A stretch of DNA of 10,027 bases from Dehalococcoidia bacterium (GCA_023228745.1 JALOAP010000082.1:1-10027), one strand, 5' to 3'. Shown: positions 1 through 7,863, counted from the stretch's first letter. Program-made: numbers and translations. Notes: generated by a model from the letters alone, not told the origin.

Positions 1-1944
1 CGCGGCGAGATTGCCGTCCGGGTTATCGAGGCGCTGCGAACGCTTGGCATCCGATCAGTCGTGATTGCGTCCATCCCCGACCGGCACAGCCGGCCGGTCC
101 GCCTCGCCGATGACTGGGTGCTCCTCGAGGGCTACTCGGCCGCGGAGACCTACCTCGATGTCGAAGCAGTCATCGCGGCGGCGAAGTCCACGGGCTGCGA
201 GGCGATCCACCCCGGTTACGGCTTCCTTAGCGAGCGTGCCGACTTTGCAGAAGCCTGCGCTGACGCGGGACTCGCGTTCGTTGGGCCGCCCGCGGACGTG
301 CTGCGAGCGCTTGGCGACAAGGCGGGTGCGCGCCAGATCGCGCTCGCCCACGGCGTGCCAGTGGTTCCCGGCTACGACGGCCCGGACGACCACGCGAGCC
401 TGTTGCGTGCAGGGGAGCGCCTCGGCTTCCCGTTGATGGTGAAGGCGCGCGGCGGTGGCGGTGGCCGGGGCATGCGCGAAGTGCACGGTCTCGCCGATCT
501 CCCGGAAGCACTCGCCGCCGCGCGGCGTGAGGCCGAGGCCGCGTTTGGTGATCCCGGCCTGCTTCTCGAACGGCTCGTTACACACGCCCACCATGTCGAG
601 GTCCAGGTACTCGGGGACTCTCACGGCAACCTTATCCATCTCGGCGAGCGAGACTGCTCGGTGCAGCGCCGCCGTCAGAAGCTCATTGAAGAGTCTCCGA
701 GCCCCGTCATCGATGATGGGCTCCGCTCGGCACTGACCGGCGCCGCACTGCGGCTCGCCCGAGCGGTCAACTACGTGAACGCCGGGACCGTAGAGTTCCT
801 CGTGGGCGAGCCCGGCGAAGATGGCCAGCGGCCGTTCTACTTCCTCGAGGTGAACCCTCGCCTGCAGGTCGAACACCCGGTGACCGAGCTCGTGACCGGC
901 CTCGACCTGGTCGGACTCCAGCTCCGCGTGGCTGCCGGGGAGCCGTTGCCGTTCGCGCAAGAAGATGTCCGCTTCGAGGGCCACGCCGTCGAGTTCCGCA
1001 TCAACGCCGAGGACCCCTGGGAGAGTTTCCGGCCGAGTGCCGGGCGCATCCATGGCCTGTCCCTCCCCCCGGCGTGGGCCGCACGTACGGACATGGGCTA
1101 CGGCGAGGGTGATACCGTCCCTGCGCAGTACGACTCGCTCCTCGCGAAGGTGGTCGTGCACGAGGCCGACCGAGCCGCTGCGCTGGATGCCGGTATCGAA
1201 CAGGTCAGCGTGGTCGATTTCGCCGGCGTGGCGACCAACGCCGCGCTACTCGCGGCGGTCGCCGGCGACGAAACCTTCCAGGCGGGTGGCCACCACGTCG
1301 GCTGGCTTGAGCCACACCTCGATGCACTGCTCGACGATGCTCGCCCACCAGAGCAGGTGCTTGCCGCGGGAGCGCTCGCGGCGGTGCTGCTTGCACCGGA
1401 GGGCACGTCGCCATTCCGATCCGGGCCGTCCGACCTTCACCTGGCCACGGCACGCGGTATCGCACACCTGCACATACGGCCCATCCGGTCCCACGAATAC
1501 AAGGTCGCGCTGGCCGACCTGTCGATGCGATGTGTCATCGACGATGTCGCGCCCGGGCAGCTCCGCCTTCGCGTCGAAGGTCACGGGAACGCCGTTGATG
1601 TCGTCGTCATCCAATCCAACGGTGGTGGGCTCTCGGCATGGATTGAAGGAGCCACGCCGCGCCGCACGTGGAATCTTGCTCCCGTCGCGCCGCCCCCGCT
1701 CCCGCGCCACGCTCAGGCAGCAAGGGCGGGAGCAACGCTGATCACCGCGCCACTCGCCGGCACGATCGCAGAGGTGCGCGTCCGCGAGGGTACCGAAGTC
1801 GCGGCCGCCGAGCTGCTGATTGTGCTCGAAGCGATGAAGATGGAGCACCGCATCACCGCCGACGGTGGTGGGAAGGTGCAGCGCGTTGCCGTCCGTGTGG
1901 GCGATGTCGTGCGCGAAGGCGACGTGCTCGTCGAACTTGGCTGA
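1..1944 (+). CDS. Acyl-CoA carboxylase alpha subunit: biotin carboxylase fused to biotinyl carrier domain (5' end cut off by window)
   Basis: Carries out ATP- and bicarbonate-dependent carboxylation of its own biotin; a separate carboxyltransferase subunit, not in the window, would pass the CO2 to acetyl-, propionyl- or methylcrotonyl-CoA. The frame is open from base 1 and begins at RGEIAVR, which lies about nine residues into biotin carboxylases, so the true start is just upstream and GTG 61 is internal. Seen, numbering from base 1: ATP-grasp glycine-rich loop KARGGGGGRGM (148-158), ERDCSVQRRRQK (216-227), EVNPRLQVEHP (283-293) with the catalytic Arg at 287, and the carboxylase C-domain HAVEFRINAEDP. 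Next comes a roughly 100-residue linker resembling the BT region of propionyl/methylcrotonyl-CoA carboxylase alpha chains, then a biotinyl domain with EAMKMEH; the biotinylated Lys is 613, 34 residues before the end, the usual distance. The visible 647 residues fit a full-length chain of about 656. Which acyl-CoA is used cannot be told from this subunit. Confidence 0.95.
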   Translation, partial: RGEIAVRVIEALRTLGIRSVVIASIPDRHSRPVRLADDWVLLEGYSAAETYLDVEAVIAAAKSTGCEAIHPGYGFLSERADFAEACADAGLAFVGPPADVLRALGDKAGARQIALAHGVPVVPGYDGPDDHASLLRAGERLGFPLMVKARGGGGGRGMREVHGLADLPEALAAARREAEAAFGDPGLLLERLVTHAHHVEVQVLGDSHGNLIHLGERDCSVQRRRQKLIEESPSPVIDDGLRSALTGAALRLARAVNYVNAGTVEFLVGEPGEDGQRPFYFLEVNPRLQVEHPVTELVTGLDLVGLQLRVAAGEPLPFAQEDVRFEGHAVEFRINAEDPWESFRPSAGRIHGLSLPPAWAARTDMGYGEGDTVPAQYDSLLAKVVVHEADRAAALDAGIEQVSVVDFAGVATNAALLAAVAGDETFQAGGHHVGWLEPHLDALLDDARPPEQVLAAGALAAVLLAPEGTSPFRSGPSDLHLATARGIAHLHIRPIRSHEYKVALADLSMRCVIDDVAPGQLRLRVEGHGNAVDVVVIQSNGGGLSAWIEGATPRRTWNLAPVAPPPLPRHAQAARAGATLITAPLAGTIAEVRVREGTEVAAAELLIVLEAMKMEHRITADGGGKVQRVAVRVGDVVREGDVLVELG

Positions 1945-1950
1945 GGACTC

Positions 1951-1975
1951 GAAAACGAATTTCTCGCGCGTTTTT
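1951..1975 (+). terminator. Weak possible intrinsic terminator after the carboxylase gene
   Basis: AAAACG (1952-1957) can pair with CGTTTT (1969-1974) around an 11-nt loop, and five T follow the CG. The stem is mostly A-U, so this would be a poor terminator; typA may simply be read through from upstream. Confidence 0.25.
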
Positions 1976-1998
1976 CCATCGCTCCGCATCATGGGGAT

Positions 1999-3831
1999 AT
2001 GACAAAGCGCCGCGGCGACGTCCGCAATATCGCCATCATCGCTCACGTCGACCATGGGAAGACCACCCTCGTCGACGCGCTCCTGAAGCAGTCCAACGTG
2101 TTCCGCGAGAACCAGGATGTGGGCTCGCTCATCCTCGATTCGAACCCGCTCGAACGCGAAAAAGGCATCACGATCATGGCGAAGAACGCGGCCGTCGATT
2201 ATCGCGGGGTGCGCATCAACATCATCGACACGCCCGGCCACGCTGACTTCGGCGGCGAAGTCGAACGCGTCCTGAACATGGCCGACGGCGTGCTGCTACT
2301 CGTTGATTCGGTCGAAGGCCCGATGCCCCAGACGAAGTTCGTGCTGCGGAAGGCGCTTGGCCTCGGGCTCCGGGCGGTGGTGGTCGTGAACAAGATCGAC
2401 CGCCCGAACGCTCGCATCCGCGAGGTCGTGACCGAAACACAGGACCTCTTCCTCGACCTCGCGACCGACGAATCGCAGCTCGACTTCCCGGTCGTCTACA
2501 CGAATGCGCGCGACGGGTACGCCAGCTTCGACCCGGCCGCACGCAGCGGGGACATGCAGTTGCTCTTCGACACCATCCTCGAGCACATCCTCGCTCCCGA
2601 ATCGGACGAGACAAGGCCGTTCCGGATGCTGGTGACGACGCTCCAATACGACAGCTACCGTGGGCGCACTGCGGTGGGCCGCATCAGCGAGGGAGTGGTT
2701 CACCCCGGCGACAGCATCCTTCGCTACACCCACGACGGCGCCGCCTCGCAGCACCGGGTGCTGCAGGTGTTCGGCTTCCAGGGACTTGGCCGGGCGGAGG
2801 TTGCGGAGGCCGCCGCCGGCGATATCGTCGCTATCACCGGTGTCCCCGACATTCTCATTGGTGAGACGCTGGCAAACGCCGCGGCAGAAGGCCAGCTCCC
2901 TCCCATCACCATCGAAGAGCCCGCAATGCAGATGACCTTCAAGGTGAACGACTCACCCTTCGCGGGTCGCGAGGGCCAGTTCGTCACCAGCCGCCAGCTT
3001 CGCGAACGCCTCTTCCGGGAGGTCGAGACGAACGTCGCACTGCGCGTGGAAGACGGCGAGAGTGCCGACGCATTCGTCGTTAGCGGCCGCGGCGAACTCC
3101 ACCTCGCGATCCTCGTCGAGACGATGCGCCGCGAAGGATACGAGTTCGCCGTCACGCGCCCGGAAGTCATCCTCCGCCACGGTGACGGCGGCCTCGAAGA
3201 GCCGTACGAGCGGCTGTTCGTTGAAGCGCCGGAGTCCGCAACCGGCTTCCTCATCGAATCGCTCTCTGGCCGGAAAGCGCAGATGACCGGCATGCACAAC
3301 GACCCCAGCGGCGATGTGCGCATCGAGTTCGAAATCCCCACGCGCGGCCTCATCGGCTTCCGTGACTCCTTTATTACCGGCACGGGCGGCGAGGGCATCA
3401 TGAACACCGAGTACCTGGGCTATCGCCCGTGGGCCGGCGAGATCGCCCGGAGCCGGAACGGTGCACTCGTCGCCGCCGAGACAGGCCAGGCGCTGAGCTA
3501 CGGTATCGCCAACGCACAGGAGCGCGGCATCCTCTTCATCGAACCCGGCGCAGAGGTGTACGAAGGCGAAGTGGTTGGCCTCCACGCGAAGGACAACGAC
3601 CTCGTCGTCAACGTCTGCAAGGCGAAGAAGCTCACGAACATCCGCAGTTCGACCTCCGACATCGCCGTGAAGCTGACTCCGCCGCAGCCGCCCAGCCTCG
3701 AGCGGAGCCTCTCGCTCATCGCCAACGACGAGCTCGTGGAGGTTACTCCGAAATCGCTCCGCATCCGCAAAGCGCACCTGAAGGCGCTCGACCGCGAGCG
3801 TGCCGCCAAGCGCGCGAAGGTTGGCGTCTAA
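1999..3831 (+). CDS. typA: Translational GTPase TypA/BipA
   Basis: Ribosome-binding GTPase of the EF-G/LepA class, needed for 50S assembly and growth under stress such as cold. It is complete at 610 residues, the normal family length. G-domain motifs: G1 AHVDHGKT (15-22), G2 region GITIMAKN (56-63), G3 DTPGH (77-81), G4 NKID (131-134). The G5 site reads TNAR (168-171) where many homologues have SAL. Domain II follows, then EF-G-like domains III and V (EEPYERLFVEAPE; GRKAQMTGM; RGLIGFRDSF) and the TypA-specific C-terminal domain (HAKDNDLVVNVCKAKKLTNI), ending in a basic tail. ATG 1999 places the start nine codons before the conserved NIAIIAHVDHGK, as in other TypA proteins. The only purine stretch ahead is GGGGA, very close to the ATG, so the ribosome-binding site is weak. 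It lies 54 nt after the carboxylase gene on the same strand. Confidence 0.97.
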   Translation: MTKRRGDVRNIAIIAHVDHGKTTLVDALLKQSNVFRENQDVGSLILDSNPLEREKGITIMAKNAAVDYRGVRINIIDTPGHADFGGEVERVLNMADGVLLLVDSVEGPMPQTKFVLRKALGLGLRAVVVVNKIDRPNARIREVVTETQDLFLDLATDESQLDFPVVYTNARDGYASFDPAARSGDMQLLFDTILEHILAPESDETRPFRMLVTTLQYDSYRGRTAVGRISEGVVHPGDSILRYTHDGAASQHRVLQVFGFQGLGRAEVAEAAAGDIVAITGVPDILIGETLANAAAEGQLPPITIEEPAMQMTFKVNDSPFAGREGQFVTSRQLRERLFREVETNVALRVEDGESADAFVVSGRGELHLAILVETMRREGYEFAVTRPEVILRHGDGGLEEPYERLFVEAPESATGFLIESLSGRKAQMTGMHNDPSGDVRIEFEIPTRGLIGFRDSFITGTGGEGIMNTEYLGYRPWAGEIARSRNGALVAAETGQALSYGIANAQERGILFIEPGAEVYEGEVVGLHAKDNDLVVNVCKAKKLTNIRSSTSDIAVKLTPPQPPSLERSLSLIANDELVEVTPKSLRIRKAHLKALDRERAAKRAKVGV

Positions 3832-3834
3832 GAT

Positions 3835-3848
3835 CCCGGCTCGCCGGG
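3835..3848 (+). other. Short GC hairpin just after typA
   Basis: CCCGG (3835-3839) pairs with CCGGG (3844-3848) around the tetraloop CTCG, three bases after the typA stop. There is no U tract, so it may protect the mRNA 3' end or help pausing rather than terminate by itself. Confidence 0.35.
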
Positions 3849-3852
3849 GGCA

Positions 3853-3881
3853 TCGACAATCGTCACTCGACAATTGACAAT
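3853..3881 (+). promoter_or_regulatory. Candidate promoter for the D-threonine-aldolase-like gene, giving a leaderless mRNA
   Basis: TCGACA (3853-3858, five of six to the -35 consensus), a 17-base spacer, then GACAAT (3876-3881, four of six to the -10 consensus). Transcription would begin near 3888, at the ATG at 3889, and there is no Shine-Dalgarno, which fits a leaderless transcript. The same stretch holds three copies of GACAAT (3855, 3869, 3876), so it could also be a simple repeat. Confidence 0.45.
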
Positions 3882-3888
3882 CCGTCCC

Positions 3889-4956
3889 ATGCGCGCACAC
3901 GACCTCGATACGCCCTGTCTCCTGCTTGATATCGATGTCATGGAACGAAATATCGCATCCATGGCGAGCTATCTCGTCGACAAACCAGCGAAGCTGCGCC
4001 CCCATTTCAAGACGCCCAAGACGCCGGAGGTCGCGCGGCGGCAGCTCGCGGCCGGGGCGATCGGGATCACCGTTGCGAAGCTCGGCGAGGCCGAAGTGCT
4101 CGCAGATGCCGGCCTCGGGCCCATCCTTGTCGCGAACCAGGTCGTTGGCCCGCAGAAGATCGACCGCCTGATGGCTCTCCTCGCGCGCGGCGCGGACATC
4201 ACGGTGGCGGTCGAAGCCGCGTATCACGTCCGCGAATTAGCGGAGGGTGCGAAACGATCGGGGCAGACGCCTGCCGCGATCATCGAGATCGATGGCGGCA
4301 TGCACCGCTGCGGCACCCGTTCGCCCGCGGAGACGGTCGCGCTCGCGCGTGAGCTCGTGGCGGCGGGCGTCCGCTATCGCGGCGTCATGGGCTACGAAGG
4401 CCACGCAGTGCTCCTCCCGGACGAAGCCGAGCGCCGCGAGAAGGCGGCTGCATCACTCTCTGTCGTGAAGGAGCACGTGGAAGCGCTCGCCGAGGTGGGC
4501 CTCTCACCCGGGATTGTGTCCGTTGCCGGCACCGGGACGTTCGAATTTGCCGCCGAGGCGCCCTTCGTCACCGAATTGCAGTGCGGGTCCTACGTATTCA
4601 TGGACGGCGCCTATGGGTGGGTCCTGCCCGGCCGGTTTGAAAATGCGCTGTCGCTACTGACGACCGTCATCTCTATTCGTGATGACTACGCGGTTGCCGA
4701 CGCCGGGATGAAATCGCTGACCAACGAGTTCGGCGCACCTCGCACAAAGGATGGCCGCATCAAGGCGGCCCGCCTCGCGGAGGAGCATGCCCACCTCGTC
4801 GGCGAGGGCATCGAGTCCCTGCGCATCGGCGATAAGGTCGAGCTCATCCCCAGCCATGGAGACACGACCCTCAACCTGCACGACACGTATTTCGTCGTTC
4901 GCGATGGCGAGGTTGTGGACCAGTGGCCCATCCTCGCCGCCCGGAAGTTCCGCTGA
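3889..4956 (+). CDS. D-threonine aldolase / D-serine dehydratase-like PLP enzyme (alanine racemase N-terminal fold)
   Basis: A fold-type III PLP enzyme that probably cleaves a D-3-hydroxy amino acid (D-threonine to glycine and acetaldehyde) or dehydrates D-serine. The 355 residues are a complete chain. The N-terminal TIM barrel has DLDTPCLLLDID (5-16), RPHFKTPKT (37-45) with the Schiff-base Lys at 41, EIDGGMHRCG (133-142), GYEGH (168-172) and a phosphate-cradle-like AGTGT (213-217). The C-terminal beta domain has PSHGDTTLNLHD, where His323 and Asp325 form an H-x-D pair. In known family members this site holds the metal: His/Asp with Mn in D-threonine aldolases and His/Cys with Zn in D-serine dehydratases, so the aldolase reading is favoured. 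ATG 3889 is preferred over the in-frame TTG 3874 because it matches the usual family start (M-R-x-x-D-L-D-T-P) and TTG 3874 lies within the repeat/promoter. No Shine-Dalgarno is visible. The substrate is inferred. Confidence 0.88.
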   Translation: MRAHDLDTPCLLLDIDVMERNIASMASYLVDKPAKLRPHFKTPKTPEVARRQLAAGAIGITVAKLGEAEVLADAGLGPILVANQVVGPQKIDRLMALLARGADITVAVEAAYHVRELAEGAKRSGQTPAAIIEIDGGMHRCGTRSPAETVALARELVAAGVRYRGVMGYEGHAVLLPDEAERREKAAASLSVVKEHVEALAEVGLSPGIVSVAGTGTFEFAAEAPFVTELQCGSYVFMDGAYGWVLPGRFENALSLLTTVISIRDDYAVADAGMKSLTNEFGAPRTKDGRIKAARLAEEHAHLVGEGIESLRIGDKVELIPSHGDTTLNLHDTYFVVRDGEVVDQWPILAARKFR

Positions 4957-4996
4957 CTGCCTGCCGGGGCGGCCACTACGTTCGTGGCATGCGAGG

Positions 4997-5020
4997 TACA
5001 ATTAGTCGCGTAAGGAGGAG
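4997..5020 (+). promoter_or_regulatory. -10 box and strong ribosome-binding site of the small zinc-ribbon gene
   Basis: TACAAT (4997-5002) is five of six to the -10 consensus; no convincing -35 lies 16-18 bases upstream. Ten bases on, TAAGGAGGAG (5011-5020) contains AAGGAGG, complementary to the CCTCCTTT at the 3' end of this organism's own 16S rRNA (7841-7848), with eight bases to the ATG. If the -10 is real the 5' UTR is under 20 nt. Confidence 0.55.
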
Positions 5021-5026
5021 TGTCCG

Positions 5027-5206
5027 ATGCGCGAATGTCCCTGGTGCGGGCGGATGAATCTGAACGTGTACGCCTACTGCCAGAGCTGCGGACGAGGGTT
5101 CGATGGCCCTGAAAAGAAAGAGCCGCAGAAGGCAGAAACACGATCGAAGCGCAACCTCTGGTGGCCCTTCGGTTCTCGTTCTTCCACCACGACACAGAAT
5201 CCCTGA
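5027..5206 (+). CDS. Small zinc-ribbon protein, 59 residues, function unknown
   Basis: Starts MRECPWCGRM and carries two CXXC knuckles: Cys4/Cys7 and Cys18/Cys21, with CPWCG and CQSCG ten residues apart, a compact zinc ribbon. A charged, Lys/Glu-rich linker (about 29-44) follows, then a short hydrophobic patch with two Trp (LWWPFG, 44-49) and a Ser/Thr-rich tail. Cytosolic location is likely: no signal peptide, and the patch is too short to span a membrane. The near-perfect Shine-Dalgarno and a terminator placed soon after the stop make this a real gene despite its size. It lies 70 nt after the PLP-enzyme gene and probably has its own promoter. Zinc ribbons of this kind are found alone or as N-terminal tags on many bacterial proteins; the role here cannot be assigned. 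Confidence 0.8.
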   Translation: MRECPWCGRMNLNVYAYCQSCGRGFDGPEKKEPQKAETRSKRNLWWPFGSRSSTTTQNP

Positions 5207-5213
5207 CCGCCTC

Positions 5214-5235
5214 GCGCGTCGTCCGGGCGACGCGC
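5214..5235 (+). other. Perfect 8-bp GC hairpin after the zinc-ribbon gene
   Basis: GCGCGTCG (5214-5221) and CGACGCGC (5228-5235) are exact complements around TCCGGG, starting eight bases after the stop codon at 5206. No U run follows on either strand. It may stabilise the mRNA end or act with the terminator downstream. Confidence 0.5.
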
Positions 5236-5254
5236 CATCACCGTCCCGATGACG

Positions 5255-5281
5255 ATCGCCGGCAAACGCGCTGGCGATTTT
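5255..5281 (+). terminator. Intrinsic terminator for the + strand genes
   Basis: ATCGCCGGC (5255-5263) pairs with GCTGGCGAT (5270-5278) as nine base pairs including one G-U, with loop AAACGC, followed by four T (5278-5281). It separates the zinc-ribbon gene from the convergent DinB-fold gene ending at 5321. On the - strand no U run follows, so it looks one-directional. Confidence 0.65.
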
Positions 5282-5320
5282 CGTGTCCGCCGGGTGTGCC
5301 GGCGCCGGTTGCTTCTGGTG

Positions 5321-5773
5321 CTATAGCCCCTGTCGCGCTCGCCACTCCCGGATCCAGCCCGTGTGCTCCTCTTCGTGGACGCTTCGCAGGCCGGCCTCTC
5401 CGTACAACGCCTCATCCAACCCCCGCTCCGTCGCCGAGGAAACCGCGTCCAGGAGCTGCGCCCGCGACGCTTCGAGCTCCCAGCGCGCCTGTTCCAGCGG
5501 CAGTTCGCGCCGCAGGTCATATGCCAGCGCGTTGTAGGCGTCCCCCTGCTCCTCGGTCATCCGCCAGGCGGAATCATGACCGGCAGAGATGCGGCGCACC
5601 TCCGCCGCCCGGATCTCATCCCATGCCGCAAGATGTGCCAGGTGGTCTTTCACCGACCAGCCATCCAGCGAACGCTCCATGAGCTGCGCATCGGAGAGAC
5701 CCGCGATCGCACCCAGCAGCTCCCGCCTGCTCGCTGCATAGTGTTGGAGCAATTCCGTCCGGTTCTGCACCAT
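5321..5773 (-). CDS. DinB-fold metalloprotein (DinB_2 / ClbS-DfsB-like)
   Basis: A 150-residue protein predicted as a four-helix bundle with a metal site, typical of the DinB/YfiT superfamily. Members include thiol-dependent transferases, maleylpyruvate-isomerase-type proteins and the colibactin-resistance protein ClbS. Seen: an N-terminal helix with RTELLQHYAASRRELLGAI, the signature WSVKDHLAHLAAW (39-51) with His44, His47 and Trp51, and a C-terminal HEEEH (133-137) followed by WIREWR. These His residues would supply the metal ligands. ATG 5773 is chosen because it begins the conserved part (MVQNRTELL); the frame stays open upstream to a TTG at 5896, but that extension is low-complexity and overlaps the rRNA promoter region. 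No clear Shine-Dalgarno precedes it. It converges on the zinc-ribbon gene and diverges from the rRNA operon. Substrate unknown. Confidence 0.85.
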   Translation of the reverse strand: MVQNRTELLQHYAASRRELLGAIAGLSDAQLMERSLDGWSVKDHLAHLAAWDEIRAAEVRRISAGHDSAWRMTEEQGDAYNALAYDLRRELPLEQARWELEASRAQLLDAVSSATERGLDEALYGEAGLRSVHEEEHTGWIREWRARQGL

Positions 5774-5868
5774 TTCCGCGCCATCGTACGCGCCCCCGTC
5801 AAGGGACCCTGCCTCCCGTCTCGCTGAGCACCGGTCAAGGCGCTGAACGGATTGCGTGGGGCACGCAT

Positions 5869-5897
5869 TTGACACCCCGCAAAGTGTCCCGAACAAT
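5869..5897 (+). promoter_or_regulatory. rRNA promoter candidate P1 (distal)
   Basis: TTGACA (5869-5874), a 17-base spacer, AACAAT (5892-5897, four of six to consensus). A dyad, GACAC (5871-5875) with GTGTC (5884-5888), overlaps the -35 and spacer and could be an operator. Predicted start near 5904, about 455 nt before 16S. Confidence 0.6.
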
Positions 5898-5916
5898 CAA
5901 TCTTGCCGTCGGGGAA

Positions 5917-5953
5917 CCGGCGGCGAACCGGCGGAGACGCCGGCGCACCTTTC
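5917..5953 (+). promoter_or_regulatory. Distal hairpin plus degenerate boxA (antitermination module 1)
   Basis: CCGGCG (5928-5933) and CGCCGG (5938-5943) form a stem capped by a GAGA (GNRA) tetraloop, overlapping GGCGCACCTTT (5942-5952). The order hairpin then GGCGCAC-Y-TT matches the modules before 16S and before 23S. The preceding CCGGCGGCGAACCGG (5917-5931) also nearly matches 8404-8419 in the 16S-23S spacer. The AA-rich half of boxA is lost, so activity is uncertain. Confidence 0.4.
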
Positions 5954-5993
5954 GCCTCCCGGCATGATGCACACCGGGCCCAGGGGCTCGGGC

Positions 5994-6022
5994 TTGACAT
6001 AGTTCTGGGAATATGCGAACAT
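5994..6022 (+). promoter_or_regulatory. rRNA promoter candidate P2
   Basis: Perfect TTGACA (5994-5999), a 17-base spacer, and GAACAT (6017-6022), three of six to the -10 consensus, inside a locally A/T-rich patch in an otherwise GC-rich leader. Predicted start near 6029. Confidence 0.5.
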
Positions 6023-6209
6023 ATGAGTGAATCCGCCGAAGCGCGAGCCCGGCGGTGGAGCGGGCGGGATTGGGCATCGCCTCGGTCCCGTACAAAGATT
6101 CTCCCGGGCGGCTACCGCAAGCATTGTCCTCGTGGTAGGTTGGGAGTTCCGGCAGGCCGGAGGGTTTGCCGGGGAGGCCAAAGCCCCCGACAGGGGCGGC
6201 GGCAGCGAG

Positions 6210-6238
6210 TTGACAGGTCCCACACGGACAGCTAGTCT
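6210..6238 (+). promoter_or_regulatory. rRNA promoter candidate P3 (proximal)
   Basis: Perfect TTGACA (6210-6215), a 17-base spacer, TAGTCT (6233-6238), three of six to consensus. Predicted start near 6245, directly before the boxB-like hairpin and boxA, the expected order for the main rRNA promoter. About 114 nt before 16S. Confidence 0.6.
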
Positions 6239-6247
6239 TCTCGTTCG

Positions 6248-6283
6248 GGCCTTGCGAAAGGCCGGCGCACTTTAACAACTGGA
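6248..6283 (+). promoter_or_regulatory. boxB-like hairpin and boxA antiterminator before 16S (module 2)
   Basis: GGCCTT (6248-6253) and AAGGCC (6258-6263) form a perfect stem with a GCGA (GNRA) tetraloop. It is followed at 6267 by GCACTTTAACAACTGG, close to the E. coli boxA TGCTCTTTAACAA that recruits NusB and S10 (NusE). The Nus-modified polymerase then ignores terminators in the untranslated rRNA operon. The 3' end of boxA overlaps the start of the 16S processing stem (6279-6292). Confidence 0.75.
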
Positions 6284-6292
6284 TAGCGGACG
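6279..6292 (+). other. 16S precursor processing stalk, 5' half
   Basis: CTGGATAGCGGACG is an exact 14-nt reverse complement of CGTCCGCTATCCAG at 7976-7989, downstream of 16S. After one mismatch, five more pairs are possible. This is the long stem that brings the ends of pre-16S together and is cut by RNase III. Confidence 0.85.
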
Positions 6293-6358
6293 AAAGAGAA
6301 CAGTTCGGAAACCCGTTAATGGGAACTGAGCCGGTCTTTTGATCGGATATAGGTTTCT

Positions 6359-7848
<1,490 letters not shown>

Positions 7849-7863
7849 CTAGGGAGTTCGTCC

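Larger units (their letters stand above)
5774..6358 (+). other. rRNA operon leader / upstream region (no protein gene)
   Basis: 585 bases between the DinB-fold gene and 16S. Short open frames here have no family features and I do not call them. The region holds three promoter candidates, two hairpin-boxA modules and processing hairpins, listed separately. Near the 16S start, CAGTT (6301-6305) pairs with AACTG (6324-6328) enclosing CCC/GGG, and CCGGTC (6331-6336) pairs with GATCGG (6341-6346) around TTTT; both are plausible precursor hairpins. From about 6030 to 6205 I see GC-rich dyads but nothing I can name. Confidence 0.7.

Noticed and set aside
61..63. GTG 61 as the start of the carboxylase
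   Set aside because: The frame is open to base 1 and the codons before it encode RGEIAVR, conserved near the N-terminus of biotin carboxylases.
55..1161. Long open frame on the - strand opposite the carboxylase
   Set aside because: It lies wholly within a gene with clear biotin carboxylase motifs and has no family features; GC-rich codon bias opens antisense frames like this. The same holds for those opposite typA and the PLP enzyme (1246-2241, 2953-4227).
1991..2002. Four-codon ATGGGGATATGA mini-frame overlapping the typA start
   Set aside because: Too short and without a ribosome-binding site; the overlap with ATG 1999 is probably chance, though translational coupling cannot be excluded.
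3874..3876. TTG 3874 as the start of the PLP-enzyme gene
   Set aside because: It lies within the GACAAT repeat and adds five residues absent from typical family members; ATG 3889 fits better.
6070..6096. TTGGGC and TACAAA as a fourth rRNA promoter
   Set aside because: Good -10 but poor -35 and a 15-base spacer.
5903..6275. Open frames of about 80-110 codons in the rRNA leader
   Set aside because: No protein-like features, and they run through promoters, hairpins and boxA.
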